DNA of 64,000 nt, taken from Gordionus sp. m RMFG-2023 (Eukaryota; Nematomorpha; Gordioida; Chordodea; Parachordodidae). The stretch lies in assembly GCF_954871325.1 (NCBI RefSeq), contig NC_088775.1, positions 87,397,561 through 87,461,560 of the forward strand, given 5' to 3'. Numbering within the stretch: position 1 is the first letter of the stretch; the number at the start of each line of letters is the position of its first letter. Positions 1-12,050 of the stretch are shown piece by piece. Position numbers and translations under genes: made by a program. The notes under the pieces were generated by a model. The model ran no database searches, was not told the DNA's origin, and saw nothing but the letters and a program-made list of their open reading frames with translations.

Positions 1-261
1 GTGACCAAAAAATTTTTCTCTTTATACTGGCTTTAAAGTCAGGCACTAATAAATCACAAAACATTGCCATATTTTAAAATTAGGGCATGTTTAGCCAACT
101 TTAACGGAAATAATATAAAGAGCACCGAAAAATCAATAATATATTAATAATTTTATAGTTAGGGACCCGGCCGAAGGCTGGGCAAAACGGGGTTTGGAGG
201 TTCAGCCTCCAAAAAAATTCTTAAAAAATCTACCCATTGGAAAATCCTGACTACGCCACTG
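1..261. mobile_element. Right end of a non-autonomous hAT-like element, cut by the window edge
   Basis: The segment ends at base 261 with the terminal motif ACTACGCCACTG (reverse complement CAGTGGCGTAGT), which is the terminus shape also seen at 21328-23597 and 61892-63085. Just inside it lies a hairpin-rich stretch around 160-215 (CCGGCCGAAGGCTGG, then GGAGGTTCAGCCTCC) that corresponds to the 'ggaggcttcgcccccag / cggcctttggccggg' part of the 61892 element. No coding sequence is visible. The left end and target duplication lie outside the window, so family membership rests on the shared terminus. Confidence 0.6.
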
Positions 262-739
262 CATATTTTTAACAAGGAGCACCTATCCTCTGAATTTCTG
301 CTAATCAATAATTCACGGCAAAATTGTCTGAAATTTATATGGTTACTCTATGTTGGAATACTATTCTGGTAAACTAGGAGATCTTTCGATAATTTAATAT
401 ATAATCTAAATTACCCTGATAAACCACCTAACTAAATAGTATTTTATATCTACAATCTAAGATTATATATTTCATAGAATAATAACCTACCAGATGATAA
501 CCTAATTCAAGAAATCTGATACTCAAGGAAATTTTTTAACTAGATATAAAATATATATAATATATAGTTTTATAAGTGAGTAGAATTAAATATTAGAAAA
601 GATATGGGTTATTAGAGTTAATTAAAAGTTTAAGAGATATAGAGACTAAGGATTAGTCAAATCTGACAGGTCATGTGATAAAAAATAATTTTCCCGAGTT
701 GGACCATAATCAACTTACCTACCTTCTATCTATCATGAG
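262..739. other. AT-rich stretch without recognisable genes
   Basis: No gene, RNA or repeat is supported. At 660-680 there is the short motif AAATCTGACAGGTCATG, which resembles the terminus of the TIR element at 10117-10649 and recurs near 31510, so it may be a degraded repeat end. Confidence 0.4.
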
Positions 740-1085
740 CAGGGTTGCCAGGTCAAAATTTTCAAATTGCGGGAGAAATTTGGTATTATGCGGGAGAAAT
801 ATAAAAATTGCTAAAAAAAAAATTTTGCGGGCCGAGGATTTTGAATTGACTTAATTATTCGCCTATTATTTTTTATTTAGTTTATATAAATACAAAGTCG
901 GTAACTATTTTTCAAAATAAAATAACATCTTGATTTATTAAAATATATTAATTTTAAAAAATAACCAACGATCTTTTTTATATATAAAAGAATGATAAAA
1001 TTTTATATAAAAAAAACGATTTTAATTTTACAATTAAAAATATATTTTATGTGAATGTCCCCCGCAAAACGACCGCAATTGGAAA
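740..1085. mobile_element. Probable degraded hAT-type MITE
   Basis: It begins with CAGGGTTGCCAGG, a common hAT terminus, followed by AAATTGCGGGAGAAAT. It closes near 1060-1080 with CCCCCGCAAAACGACCGCAA, the approximate inverse. No open reading frame spans it, the ends are only partly complementary and I see no clear 8-bp target duplication, so the boundaries are approximate. Confidence 0.35.
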
Positions 1086-1129
1086 TCTACCGTGTGTGTG
1101 TGTAACATTATAGGGATAGGCGCTTAATT

Positions 1130-1965
1130 ATCACGTATCACGTTTAAATACATAATAAGGTACTTCAAAAATAAAAAATAATACAGATGAAACTACAGTT
1201 GCGGCAATTGCAATCACTTATCTTGTAGTACAACATTCACAGAGATAATTATGATCACAATGTTGGAAGATTTTTTTCCCCATATTATTTAACTATCTAA
1301 TATAAATGAAAACTATACTTGTAGAAAAAAAATGAGCAAGGCTATCATCAATGTTTTAGGACCTAAATCCAGGAGGTCAATTCTTGATGATTTGAAAAAT
1401 GGGCATACATATGCAATTCTAACAGATGCATCTAATAAAGGAAATATTATAATATTTCCTTTGATCCTCCGCTATTTCATCAAAATTAAGGTCGTTTCAA
1501 TAAAACTATTAAATTTTTTCCCCTCGAATAGTGAAAAATCCAAAGACATAGCTAACCATATAATGGTAAATATAGCAGATTCGAGATTATCAATAAATTG
1601 CATGTCAGCTTTCTGATCTGATAATGCCTCAGTGAATTTGGTAAAAACAGAGTGTATTTACAGAATTGAGTCAGCACAATGTTGGTTGCGATATGTTCCT
1701 AATACCGGCTATCGATAGAATTTTAATATAAACCTTTAAAAAAATATTTCATAAAGATTATAAAAGCTGTCCTAATATTTTGAAAATTATAATGAATGGC
1801 AGAGGTATATTTAGGAATGATTTTACATGTAGTAAATCTACTACATTCTGTTAATGTGTAGTTGCAATCAGAAGAATCTTAACAAAGATTCACAAAATTA
1901 TGCTGCAGATGTGTTCATCTTTACAGTTAAAAATTGACAATAAATTTTATGGCGCCATTGCTAAA
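1130..1965 (+). pseudogene. hAT-like transposase remnant, plus-strand copy
   Basis: A reading frame from 1332 to 1616 starts MSKAIINVLGP and contains a GHTYAILTDASNKGN segment. Such segments occur in animal hAT-like transposases, where the DA..N motif belongs to the catalytic core region. Non-coding similarity to the second copy (2035-3410) continues upstream (a block around 1190-1270) and downstream (1815-1965), so the whole segment is one arm of an inverted pair. The frame ends after CMSAF, where the other copy continues CADNASVNFG, so this copy is broken in the conserved ADNASVN motif. It lacks the C-terminal dimerisation domain. Not a functional gene; ordinary DNA transposon fossil. Confidence 0.65.
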
Positions 1966-2034
1966 ACTTTATTATATTTTATTTGAGATTAAATAATAGA
2001 ACTAAATGTTTACCGTCGTTATTGAGATATTTAT

Positions 2035-3410
2035 AAAATTCCTGGCATGTCATATTATATATTTGTTTAACCATTAGCTCGGCCTCTAATGTTTTAAAGC
2101 AATCCGATTTCTCTCCTTTTTCCAGGCAGTCCTCATCAGGCTAAAAATGCGCTCGGATGAGGCATTAGAATGAGGTAAGGAGATGACATACTCGCATATT
2201 TTTTCCAAGCATGGGGATTAAGAAAAAATTCTACCCATCTCTCCTTTGCTTTTAGACCATCTAACTTTAAGTATTGTGAATCATAAAAAAAGAGAGAATT
2301 ACAATCTCCTCAAACAAGAAATCAATGTCTTTTGGTATTTTTAATATATTTATTAAATGATAAAAACTATCAATTGATGGTTTCTGTTCCAAGATCATAA
2401 TATTTATACATTTATAAATAGAGTTATTAAAATCAAATTTTGATTGTAAATATTCTAAAATTGTCTTAATAAAAATATCTGCTTCATTTAAAAATATATT
2501 AATTAGAGTATTATTTGAACATTTTAATATAATATTTTCAGCAATAGCGCCATAAAATTTATTATCAATTTTTAACTGTAGAGATGAACAGAGCTGTAGC
2601 ATGATTTTGTGAATTTTTTTATAAAGAATATTCTGATTGCAACTGAACTGCATGAAGTAGATTTCCTACATGTGAAACGAATCCCAAATATGCTTCTGCC
2701 ATTTCATACTCAAAAAATTTTTTCAATATTTTAGGACAGCTTTTAAAATCTTTATTTAAGAAGTTTTTTTTAAGAGTTTGTAAAATTTTAAAAACTCTTT
2801 TAATTCATTAACTTTTTTAGTTGATGACTAAATTCGTTAAAACATTTCATCACAATTATTTCGACATCCACAGATAGTACATTTATTGCCTTCTTGCAAG
2901 AATTATGTAGTATATGGCATATACAACCAATTGGTATTAATTCATTATTATGCTGCCTCAATTCGGTAACTTTGGTTTTTGCCAAAATTTACAGAGGCAT
3001 TATCAGCGCAGAAAGCTGACACGCAAATCATTGATATTCCTGTAGCTATATTTACCATTATGTGGCTAGCTACATCGTTGGATTTTTCACAATCCGAGGA
3101 AAAAATTTTAACAGTTTTATGGAACTTATTGTTGAAATGGCGAAGGATCGAGGGAAATGTTTTATTATTTCCCTTATTAGATGCATTTGTTAGAATTGCA
3201 TTTGGATGCCCATCTTTCAAATCGTCTAGAATTTACCTCTAGGATTCAGGTACTAAAACACTTGTGATAGCCTTGCTCATTTTTGTTCTGCCACAAGTAA
3301 GGTTTGCACTTACATTGGAGTTGTTAAATATCATGAGAAAAAGATATGACCCACATTGTGATGATATAACTCTGTGAATGTTGAACTACATTATAGATAT
3401 ATACGATTTC
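2035..3410 (-). pseudogene. hAT-like transposase remnant, minus-strand copy with dimerisation domain
   Basis: Reading leftward on the minus strand, fragments lie in transposase order. At 3220-2948 is GHPNAILTNASNKGN followed by CADNASVNFGKNQ. At 2985-2800 is CICHILHNSCKKA, the usual 'C..H..HN..KKA' block. At 2653-2267 is a helical middle segment. Near 2180-2095 is LPHSNASSERIFSLM, the hallmark of the hAT C-terminal dimerisation domain, followed in another frame by a stretch reading EAELMVKQIYNMT. The pieces are in different frames, so at least two frameshifts have killed it. It is homologous to the plus-strand remnant at 1130-1965, with a spacer of roughly 70 bases between the two. Family assignment to hAT is good because of the dimerisation motif; the subfamily is not determined. 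Confidence 0.75.
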
Positions 3411-6245
3411 CGCAAATGTAGTTGCATCTGTATTATTTATTATTTGAGAATATTTTTGTATTACAATCGATGTTGAAATACTCCCCTGTACTGACTTATA
3501 TGAATGAAATGATGTTGATTTATTATTGGATAAAAATAAAACAGGATAGAAAGAAATTAACAAACTAGACAGGTTTTTCGAATAAATATTTAAAATTATT
3601 TTAAAAATATAAAAAAAATCAATTAATGTCTCTCAAAATTATTATTATATTAAAAATGTTACTAAAAAAATAATTGCGGGAATTTCGCGACATCTAATTT
3701 AAAAGATTTTATTTTTAAATTATACTATAATCATCGCTTGCGCAATATAAATTTTTTTTAACATTTAAAATATCTATTTTTAATATATTACCATTTAATT
3801 ATGGTTTTGTATATTTATGTGCTCCCCTATAAGAATGAAGAAGATTGTAATTGAAAATCATTATTATTTTCCATATTCAATGAAATTCGATTATAAGGCC
3901 CCGCCACGAACTTTGAATTAATAATTTTCTTATCAAATCCAGCAGTGCAATAGTTACCTATGCAGTCTATAATTAGAGATAATAGAGCATCATTTAGGTG
4001 GCGTTCGGCGAAGCGTGATATATATATATAGAAAAGGATAAAATTCAGTGCGTAGTAATATTAAAATATTGGAGTCAGTTTAATTTAAGCGTTATAAATA
4101 TATTTATTTTTATTAATTTACGATAGGTTAATTGTAATTGTAATGATAGTTTAATCCACATTTGCATAATATACAATATTAAATATTTTATTCGCAGTTC
4201 TCGAATACAATTTTAATATCCTTACAAGATTGTAAGAAAGTAATACTAGTTTTCAAAATCCCACCTAAATTTTTTTTAAATATCTATAAAGTAAAGTATT
4301 AGTGACGTGGAAAATAAATTAAGCGTTGAAAACGGGAAAATTATTTTATAATAAATACAAAGCACTAACCCTTTCGGTTAATATAAAACCTAAATACAGG
4401 CCGGGTCCTTTTGAAACCGGAGTCAAAACGCCATGAAAACCTTTTTGAAAACCTGAATCATGTTGCCAAAAAGTCCGGGGGGGGGGGAGGGGAGGGCAAA
4501 TTGTTAATTGACAAATAAAATGAAGAAAAAAATACATATTTGAACAATTGCAAGGCCTGTTGTATTCAAATAAAACAAATATTAATTTAAAAATTCATTT
4601 AAATTCATTTTTTAAAAAATATATATATACTTTTGAGTTGACGGAAGGAGATGAGACTAGTATGAATATGAATAAGCATATGAGGGAGGAATATATTGAT
4701 TTTCGAGATAAAATATGCGATATTTTGTAACTCGAGTCGGAACAAAAACGTGAAAAAGATTTTACATCGTCACCGTCATCGTCCGTAAATAGGGGTCTGA
4801 CGTGGCGGCGGGTGGATTCATTATTCGAGTCTAGTTTTAGTGCATTGATATTGGGGTAGGTCAGATTTTTAATCTTCCTTTTCTTATGTGAGACAAATAA
4901 TGCAGCGTTACTCATGATAACTAACTAATTAGGGCGATTCAGAGTGGATTATGATTATATGTTCATTGAGGTGGATGATTGATACATTCAAGAATATTTA
5001 TATTATATATATATTGTATTGTGTATGAATAGCGAGATAATGTAACGATATAATTGGCTAGAATTATGGCAGTGATAAGAAGTTTTTGGGAATTTGCCTA
5101 GTTCGAATTCAGTTAAATCTGTTAATATATTAAAAAGGTATAATTTTATTTGTAACATGTCAACCATAAATATAAATATCTTCTTAATAGATAACCCGTC
5201 ATGGTTCGGTTCGATTTGTAAAATATATTTGGTACAAGTTCTACCGCCTGGCCCGAGCAGTTTTTGTATGACTCGGTCCACTGGTCGGATTTATGAGCTT
5301 CGGACCGGATATCGATAGTAGTATAAAAGAGAACTTTTTTTAGGTCTGATTTTGATTTAAAAAAATTATCAATTACGCGCGTGATTTACTCACGTATCTA
5401 CTACCTATCCAAATTCGATTGGACCGAACTCAAAACTTGGGCCTTGACCGAGCCCGAACTTCAATTTTTAATTCGAGTCTGTTAATTATATGATTCAAAA
5501 TCGTATATTATCCTCGAGCGTCTATAATATTTCTTCATCTTTTCTTTTGTCAAACTAAATGTCGGGAACTAAAGGTCACATTTTATAGTGCCTTCCGGAG
5601 ACCTCTTACATACTCAAAGGCAATTTGTAAAAATAAAAATGGTGTATTTTTTTTTAAACTTTGTAATGTGAATGAATTTATGGAGCAGCTTGAAAAATAT
5701 TTAGGGGGGGCAGGTCGGGCAAATAAATTCAAATAAAACTCAGCGAAAGAGCCTGCATAGGAATTGGAAATGAACATAGAAGAGTAACGCTTTCTCTCAA
5801 TAGAGCATTAATTCGTAGACGAAAAGTTCAAAAACAAATTTTCTCGCGAAGGAGATGGCGCGTCCATAACAAGACTCTAGAAAGAAAAAAATGAGATGGA
5901 ATCTTTAAATGTATTGCTAGATCAAGCGAGAAATTTGTTGAAGAAATGTTTCCAGCAGTCAGAGCTATTTAATGATCATTATAAATTCTAATGCAATATT
6001 TTTGAGGCAGTGATATAAACAAGAATTTTAATGATTCACAAAATAGAAGATTTAGCAAATGATTTTATCGTGAAAGATTACTTATAAAAGATGATTTTTT
6101 TTAAAAAAAAAAATTTAAAAAGAGAAGATCAAAATTCTTCGAAGATTTTATTTTTATTTTGAAGAGCATCTACAACCTCTTAAATTAAATCGGTGAATTT
6201 AAAAAGTTAGGTTATTTTTTTTACTTCGATTGGTTATTATGGAAT
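3411..6245. other. AT-rich region without a supported gene
   Basis: Open frames here are short and look like chance. A run of eleven G lies at about 4477-4487. The stretch 5200-5480 has CCGAAC/GGTTCGG-type motifs like the subterminal repeats of hAT elements elsewhere in the window, but no bounded element could be drawn. Bases 5880-5960 can be read as a short helical peptide but have no recognised homologue. I see nothing else. Confidence 0.4.
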
Positions 6246-6455
6246 TAGTGTTGTTTTAAACGAGCCCGATAAAGGTCGATTCTTAAAAAGGCCCAATTAC
6301 GATTTTGGTCCATAGATTTAGCATATAAATGTCCAAACCTTTCTGCCATTCATGAGCAAAATCTCCAGGCTTAGATAATATTATGCTGGCTAAAATTTTA
6401 ATCCAGTCCATTTTTAGCAAATCAATCCAAATCGGGGGCCATTTTAACGACACTA
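6246..6455 (+). mobile_element. MITE family A, copy 1 (hAT-like)
   Basis: It starts TAGTGTTGTTTTAAACG and ends AACGACACTA, the family's inverted termini. The flanks are TATGGAAT on the left and TATGAAAT on the right, a 7-of-8 match, consistent with an 8-bp hAT target duplication. The core carries the family block AAACCTTTCTGCC then ATGAGCAAAATCTCCAGGCT. About 210 bp, non-coding. Confidence 0.8.
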
Positions 6456-6956
6456 TATGAAATCTATGGGGATTTCGTAAATCTCTCGATTTTAAATCAT
6501 TTAACTGAGGGCAATTTTTACATTTGGAAAAGCCGGATAACGGAGATATGTTCTGCTCATAAGCAAGAGTAACTAAAATTTTATACAATTTCATACACTT
6601 TTGCGTTTATAAAAATCGATTATAAATTACGAGTAAGTTCTAAGGTCTGCACCAAAATTATTTCAAATTCATAATTGGGAGGGAAGGAGGTACTCTATGC
6701 GTGCTAAATTGCATTTCCGATGTAATCAGATTATTTAAATTTAAAAATGGCCATCTGTAAATGATTTAACATTGAGATTCAGAATTCTCGTGGATTCCAT
6801 ATCCTGATCTGATATAATATATATACTTGGCTAGTAGATTTGGAGATCATAGTATCGCCATTTTGTGGTTTGCACGTCAACTAAAATGTCTTATCGACCA
6901 TTATATTATTGCATCTTGATGTTATTAAATGCAAACCACAAAGTGGCGCTACAGCT

Positions 6957-7178
6957 TAGTGTTGTTAAAAGCCCGACTTGGGCTGATTTTTCAAAACGGC
7001 CCGATTAAGATTATAACCAAAATAACATTATGTAAGCCTAAGGATTTTACTCACAACTGTCATAAACGCTTGGACATCTATTTGCCACATCTCGATGCTT
7101 ACATTATAGTATTTTAGTTAAAATCTTAATCGGGCCGTTTTGAAAAATCGGCCCAAATCAGGCGTTTTAACAACACTA
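6957..7178 (+). mobile_element. MITE family A, copy 2, with perfect 8-bp target duplication
   Basis: The termini are TAGTGTTGTTAAAAGCCCG and the inverse ending AACAACACTA. CTACAGCT occurs on both sides (6949-6956 and 7179-7186). Long terminal inverted repeats of about 55 bases (GCCGTTTTGAAAAATCGG on the right arm, its complement on the left) surround a short centre. 222 bp, non-coding. The 8-bp duplication and TIR place it with hAT-type non-autonomous elements; it probably depends on an hAT transposase encoded elsewhere. Confidence 0.88.
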
Positions 7179-7344
7179 CTACAGCTGACTCGCGTATTTA
7201 CGCTTTTAAACGCGTGTATATACACATCATTGGCTCTAATATAAAATGATAGGAAAGGGGGGTCTCCCATTCCCTTTAACCGTTTATAATATAAGGATCG
7301 AACATTTCCCCGATTTGTTACTCAAAATTTATAAGTGTGTGTAA

Positions 7345-7515
7345 TAAGTCAGAAAAATATTGTCTAAGCCCCAAGATTATGTTAATAGATGTTCAAACCT
7401 TTGAACCACCTATGAGCAAAATCTAAAGGCTTGCATGATATTTTTTCCGATAAAATATTGAGTTATAGACGTTTTTAAAAAAATTGGCTCAAAATGAGCA
7501 GTTTTAACAACGCTA
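7345..7515 (+). mobile_element. MITE family A, copy 3, left end shortened
   Basis: The right end TTTTAACAACGCTA is intact and GTGTGTAA flanks both sides (7337-7344 and 7516-7523). The left TIR is missing about 30 bases compared with other copies and starts at TAAGTCAGAAAAATATTG. The core AAACCTTTGAACCACC, ATGAGCAAAATCT and AGGCTTGCATGATATTTT are present. Confidence 0.72.
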
Positions 7516-9177
7516 GTGTGTAAATCATATTAATAAATAAATAATTTTTAATCAATTTTACCTTCAATAAAATGGTGTTGTATGTAACCAATAATACTTA
7601 TTAAATTATATATTTCGAATGGACTTGTTTTTAATTAACGAGAATCAACTTTCGGAAAATGAAATAAATTAATCTAATAAATAAAAAAAAATTAATGAAA
7701 TTTTATTAACAGACTTTTATTTTATTTTATTTTTTTTAGTGGATCTCTTCCATTCCTCTGCATTATTCTATTTTTCTATTATTTTTCTATTTGTTTTTCC
7801 TTTTCTTTTTTTATTAAAATGTATTTTATTAAGGAATAATAATAATTTCATTTATAAAATCTCAAAATTAAATCCCGTGTTTGTTGTTGTCTTGAAAGAG
7901 AATGGGATTATTACAGATTTTTTTTTGGCGTATTTTCACCTTTTTCATTTTTATAAATAACTTTAAAAAAAAAGGTCTAATCTAAATATAGAAGAAAGGA
8001 GGGGTTGAGGGGGGGGGGGGGTGTATAATGTAACTTGTCTAGAATATCTGAATATTGAATCGACCAAAAAAAATGTTCATATTATGAAAGACAAAACTTC
8101 ATGGTTTTATCTAAATCTGACAGCTAAAATAGACTTCTACGCTCAAAATTTAGCGTAATTACTATATTTTTAATCATTTTTGACCTCGATTTTTTCTTAA
8201 AAAGACAGCAGCTCGTTTGGAAGAAACTTATTACATTAAAACGCCTTAATGTTAACGTATTTTTTAAGGTACGCACTTGAAGATTGGGCCGAATTAGCCA
8301 ACATTAGCCATTACTCATTTATACTCCTTACATCTCTCTAAGATAATTGACGCTGACCCCCATCACTCAACGACTATTAAAATGGATATTGAGTATGTTA
8401 ACTATAAAGGAAAATTTTAACTATATATATATAACTATATCGTATCAGAAGACCCTGTCTTTAAACTGTATATTTATTCTTTATTTTAGTCTCTAAACAT
8501 GGCATCCTATTTAGACAGTTATTTTTTGAATACTTAAAATAAATTGCAAGATTCTTTAGTATATTATTTCCTTATTTTATTTGTTTTTTTGAAGAAAAAA
8601 AACATGTTATTTTTTCCGGAAAAAATTTTACATTTTCTTGGATAAGTGATTTATCGGATAAAATCAGCATATGTGTATTTGCGAATCTCGATAAAAAATA
8701 AATAAAATAATGGTGGAAAATCAATGTTTTTTTTATAAATAATAATCGTGATGGTGGTAATGATACTAAATAGAAGGAATTGGGGTGAAAAACAGCTGTT
8801 GCCAATAATATCCACTCCATTCCTATTCCTTATTTATTTTTTAAATATATTTTAACATGTAAATTTTTTGTTTGTTTTCCTCCCCTACCTTTTTTTTCTC
8901 CTTCCCCGGAAAACAAAATATATTAAAAATAAACTAAATTCTTCACAAATTCACGAAGGATTAATTATTTACTTTACTATTTAAAAAAAAAAATTTGGAT
9001 AAAATAAATTAAAACAATAATCAATAAAAATCTTCAATAAAGAAATAACGATTTAATTTATAATATTTTAAAAAAATTTTTAACCTAAAGTTCGTTATAT
9101 TTGGATTTAAAAATTATCATCAAGTCTTCCAAAAATTAGTTCCTATTCAAATACGAATAATGAATTATTGGTTATTA
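7516..9177. other. AT-rich region, no gene supported
   Basis: Frames at 7739-7960 and 8572-8820 are composed of F, L, I and K-rich low-complexity residues and show no domain. A long homopolymer G run lies near 8009-8022. No repeat boundary could be drawn. Confidence 0.35.
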
Positions 9178-9366
9178 AGTGTTGTTTTTTTAAACGGTTC
9201 AGCTCAATTTCGCCTATTTTAAATTAAAAATCTTTGCTAAAATAATATGCAAACCTCGAAATTTTGTCAATACCATGTCCAAACCTTTCTACCACCTATG
9301 AGCCAAGTCCTAAGCTTGCTTAATTTATTTTTTTGGCTGAAATATTTGGTTAACCATTTAACAACT
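9178..9366 (+). mobile_element. MITE family A, copy 4 (degenerate)
   Basis: It begins AAGTGTTGTTTTTTTAAACGG, keeps the core TGTCCAAACCTTTCTACCAC and ATGAGCCAAGTCCTAAGCTT, and ends near CATTTAACAACT. No target duplication is evident and the right TIR is eroded. Confidence 0.6.
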
Positions 9367-9404
9367 CGATTTTTTTTACTCCTTTTTTCGTTATCGTTTT
9401 TGAA

Positions 9405-9738
9405 TAGGCCTACCAATGACATAATAATACCTAGACTTATGCATACATAATTAGTGCATTTGAAAGCGTCGTTGAATGCAAATCAGCAGGGCCCGCCATT
9501 TATTCTCATGTTAAAAACTACTATTATATTGATAACCTGCTTCCTTGTTATCTCGATGATCAGGCGATTCTTTAATAAGGTTTGCGACAGACATAGGAAT
9601 AAATTGGCCACTCATTTTAAAATTTTTAATAATGATATGGGTAATCAAAATGGCCTCCCCAGCTGTTTTCATTGATGTGCACTTTTTTTAATGAATGCAT
9701 TGTCAGTCCAGGCATTATTATATGTCATCGAGGCCTAC
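9405..9738 (+). mobile_element. Repeat family B, copy 1 (TIR element)
   Basis: The left terminus TAGGCCTACCAATGACATAA and the right terminus, whose inverse is GGTAGGCCTCGATGACATAT, form inverted repeats of roughly 30 bases. About 334 bp. The interior is homologous over nearly its whole length to an inverted copy at 36737-37035, including an open frame ending MGNQNGLPSCFH in both. No target duplication was identified with confidence. Most likely a non-autonomous DNA transposon. Confidence 0.65.
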
Positions 9739-10116
9739 CCGGAATGATGCCAAATAAAGGATATACTCATTTTTTTATACAAAAAATACTCCTGTTTATG
9801 GATAATCTAGCGGAAAAAATATATATTTATGAATACAGTGTTTATCGAGATTTGGTAGTCTTCATTTTTAAATTCCATCATAGTGTGTTTTTGTCTGAAG
9901 TCCATCTGACGTTTTGAGATAAACAATTATCAATATGAGTTTAGATAAAGAAAGCATGATCTGTGAGATAAGAGCTCAACTGAAGGATTTATGATTGGTT
10001 AAAATTATATTAAAATTTGAACGAGTATGGGTAGGACTGAAGGTAGGGGTAGTGAAATATGGGTTAGGGCTAATTATAGGTTTGAAAAGTGCATCTTTGT
10101 ATATATATATAAATAA

Positions 10117-10649
10117 CCTTTCAAATCTGACACGTCATATTATAGATCTACCAATAAAAACTTGAATAAATCAGATGTTGTAACGACAAATTCTTTTGAG
10201 TTGGAAACCCAGTCAATTTGCGAAAGTGGCAACGCATCAATTTCTACATAACCCTGCATTCGCAGCTAGCGCGAATTCTCGGCGAATTAATTAACAAAAT
10301 ATGATATTAAATATCATAATAATGCAGGGTTGTTCTTTTTAAATAGTTGTTAAAAATCTTCTAGATAAAATTTCATAATAGGTTCGATTTGGGGGATTTT
10401 CTTTTTGAAAACGTTTTATTATTGTAAAAAAGAAATCAATCCATGTTTTAAGCTTGTTGCACAATAATAATTGTGTGAAGAAGTGCATATTTTCGGTGTT
10501 TGAAATTTATAAAGTTTGATTTTGACGGAATTGTATTCCGCCATGTATATAATGATTATTTGCCCAACTTCAAGAGATTGTCATTACAGTAGCTGATTTA
10601 TTTAAATTTCTATTAGTCTATTTCACGTGACATGTCAGATTTGAAAAGT
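10117..10649 (+). mobile_element. TIR element with CTTTCAAATCTGACA ends, containing a small inner palindrome
   Basis: The left end CCTTTCAAATCTGACACGTC and right end GACATGTCAGATTTGAAAAG are inverted copies. The spacing gives a 530-bp non-coding element. Related termini appear near 660 and 31510, so this is a repeat family. No target duplication is clear. Confidence 0.55.
10250..10331. repeat. Small fold-back within the 10.1-10.6 kb element
   Basis: AACCCTGCATT opens and AATGCAGGGTT closes an 82-bp segment whose centre also holds the palindrome GATATTAAATATC. It could be a separate tiny insertion into the surrounding TIR element. Confidence 0.5.
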
Positions 10650-11033
10650 TAGCTCTGTTGCTTGTCAATACTAGAGGGCCTTACCGCTGAAGTCGTCATG
10701 TATAAAGATAATTAATTAATTTTATTAAAACCCATTTTTTATATATTTTAAACCCAAACCCATCTCTAGAACCATCTTTAACCTTTAATTATACTCCTCT
10801 CCTTCCTTACCTCAAATACATGTTTAATTTGAATATATTTTCATCCAATTAAAAAATCTCCTCCTTGAGTTGGGTGGGCTATTATGTTGTATAGAATAGA
10901 ATATACCCTATACCTATCAATTTCAGAAAATTTGGCGGGGAATTTTAACTCAATATTTTAGGTTAAATCTATCCCACCTCCCCCATATTAATAGTTTTTA
11001 TTATTTAATCAATATTAACCTAACATCTATCGC

Positions 11034-11750
11034 CGTGGTGGCCCACTGGTGTGTGTTGTATGCTTGTAAACCGAAGGTCCCAGGTTCAATCCTGGTAAGG
11101 AGCTAAAAGTTTTCGGGTTTTTCTTCGATGATGGATGGCTTTCGACATATGATATTATAAATTTCTGAGCTGAGAAATCCCACCCCGGTCACCGACAGGC
11201 TTGGACAGCCGGGTGCTAGGGTACTTGTCCAATAAACCAAAAAAGACGGCCAGCTGAACTCGTGGGTAAGATGATAACGATTTCTTGGCCAGCGCTAGGA
11301 TGATGAGATGATGGTGACCTCGGGGGCGTTCAAGCTCAATGTCTACCAAGTTACAATGGACTTGATAACGGTACCCCGGTGGGAGATCCATCGGGATTGA
11401 TACCAGTGGGAGATCAGGATTGGGATATCTGTCGATTTTATATTCGATGTGAGGAATACTCAGGTGGGATATCTGGTCGATATTGATTTGATACACCGGT
11501 GGGAGATCAAGATACTTTGGCCTCAAAAATGATACACCGGTGATCGATACAAATGAAATCGATCAGAAATACAAATATATGCGAGATCAGGATTGGGACA
11601 TCTGTCGATTTGATAACTCCGTGTTAGGAATACTCAGGTGGGATATCTGATCGATATTGATTAAGATACTTTAGCCTCTAAAATAATACACCGGTGATCG
11701 ATACAAATTAAATCGATCAGAAATACAAATATAAATTAGATAAATAGATA
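11034..11750 (+). mobile_element. tRNA-Thr-derived SINE-like element with a tandemly duplicated body
   Basis: The first ~72 bases look like a tRNA: a box A-like TGGCCCACTGG, an anticodon-loop CTTGTAAAC (anticodon TGT, threonine) and a box B GGTTCAATCC inside a CCAGG/CCTGG T-arm. The acceptor ends do not pair well (GCCGTGG against AAGGAGC), so this is a tRNA-headed SINE rather than a working tRNA gene. The body is GC-richer than its surroundings. Its last part consists of two tandem units, about 11411-11580 and 11583-11733, sharing AGATCAGGATTGGGA, AATACTCAGGTGGGATATCT and ACACCGGTGATCGATACAAA. A minus-strand open frame across 11155-11526 is a by-product of this composition. Confidence 0.65.
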
Positions 11751-11964
11751 GCATGTAATAATATAATAGATAGTGAAGGAGCTTACCACCAGAAAAGGTG
11801 AAGGCTAAAAAGGAAAAAAAAAATTAGCCTAACATATCACAGCCAAATTTTGGACAGCTCGGGGTATCCATTGTCCTTCAATACTTGGCTAATGTTAAAT
11901 ATCGCATGAAGCGATATTGAACCAATCAAAATGTTATACGATCGAGAAACGTTTATTTATATTC

Positions 11965-12050
11965 TAAGAGCGTCTTCGTGTAACTCAATTCGAAAGTTCT
12001 GAGTTCGAATCGAATCCTATAAGGATCATGTTTTTACTGAAGATAACTTG
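11965..12050 (+). repeat. Degraded second tRNA-like SINE head
   Basis: GAGTTCGAATCGAATCC resembles a box B with a short insertion, and the following TATAAGGATCATG...TTTTTACTGAAGAT parallels the sequence just after the head of the SINE at 11034. Too eroded to say more. Confidence 0.3.

Noticed and set aside
7739-8820. Small hydrophobic frames suggesting membrane peptides
   Set aside because: F, L, I and K-rich translations are expected by chance from T- and A-rich DNA; no conserved context.
11155-11526. 123-codon minus-strand frame with repeats like HLSIPHIEYKIDRYP
   Set aside because: It lies across the body of the tRNA-headed SINE, its internal repeats follow the DNA tandem units, and no splice sites or known domain support it.
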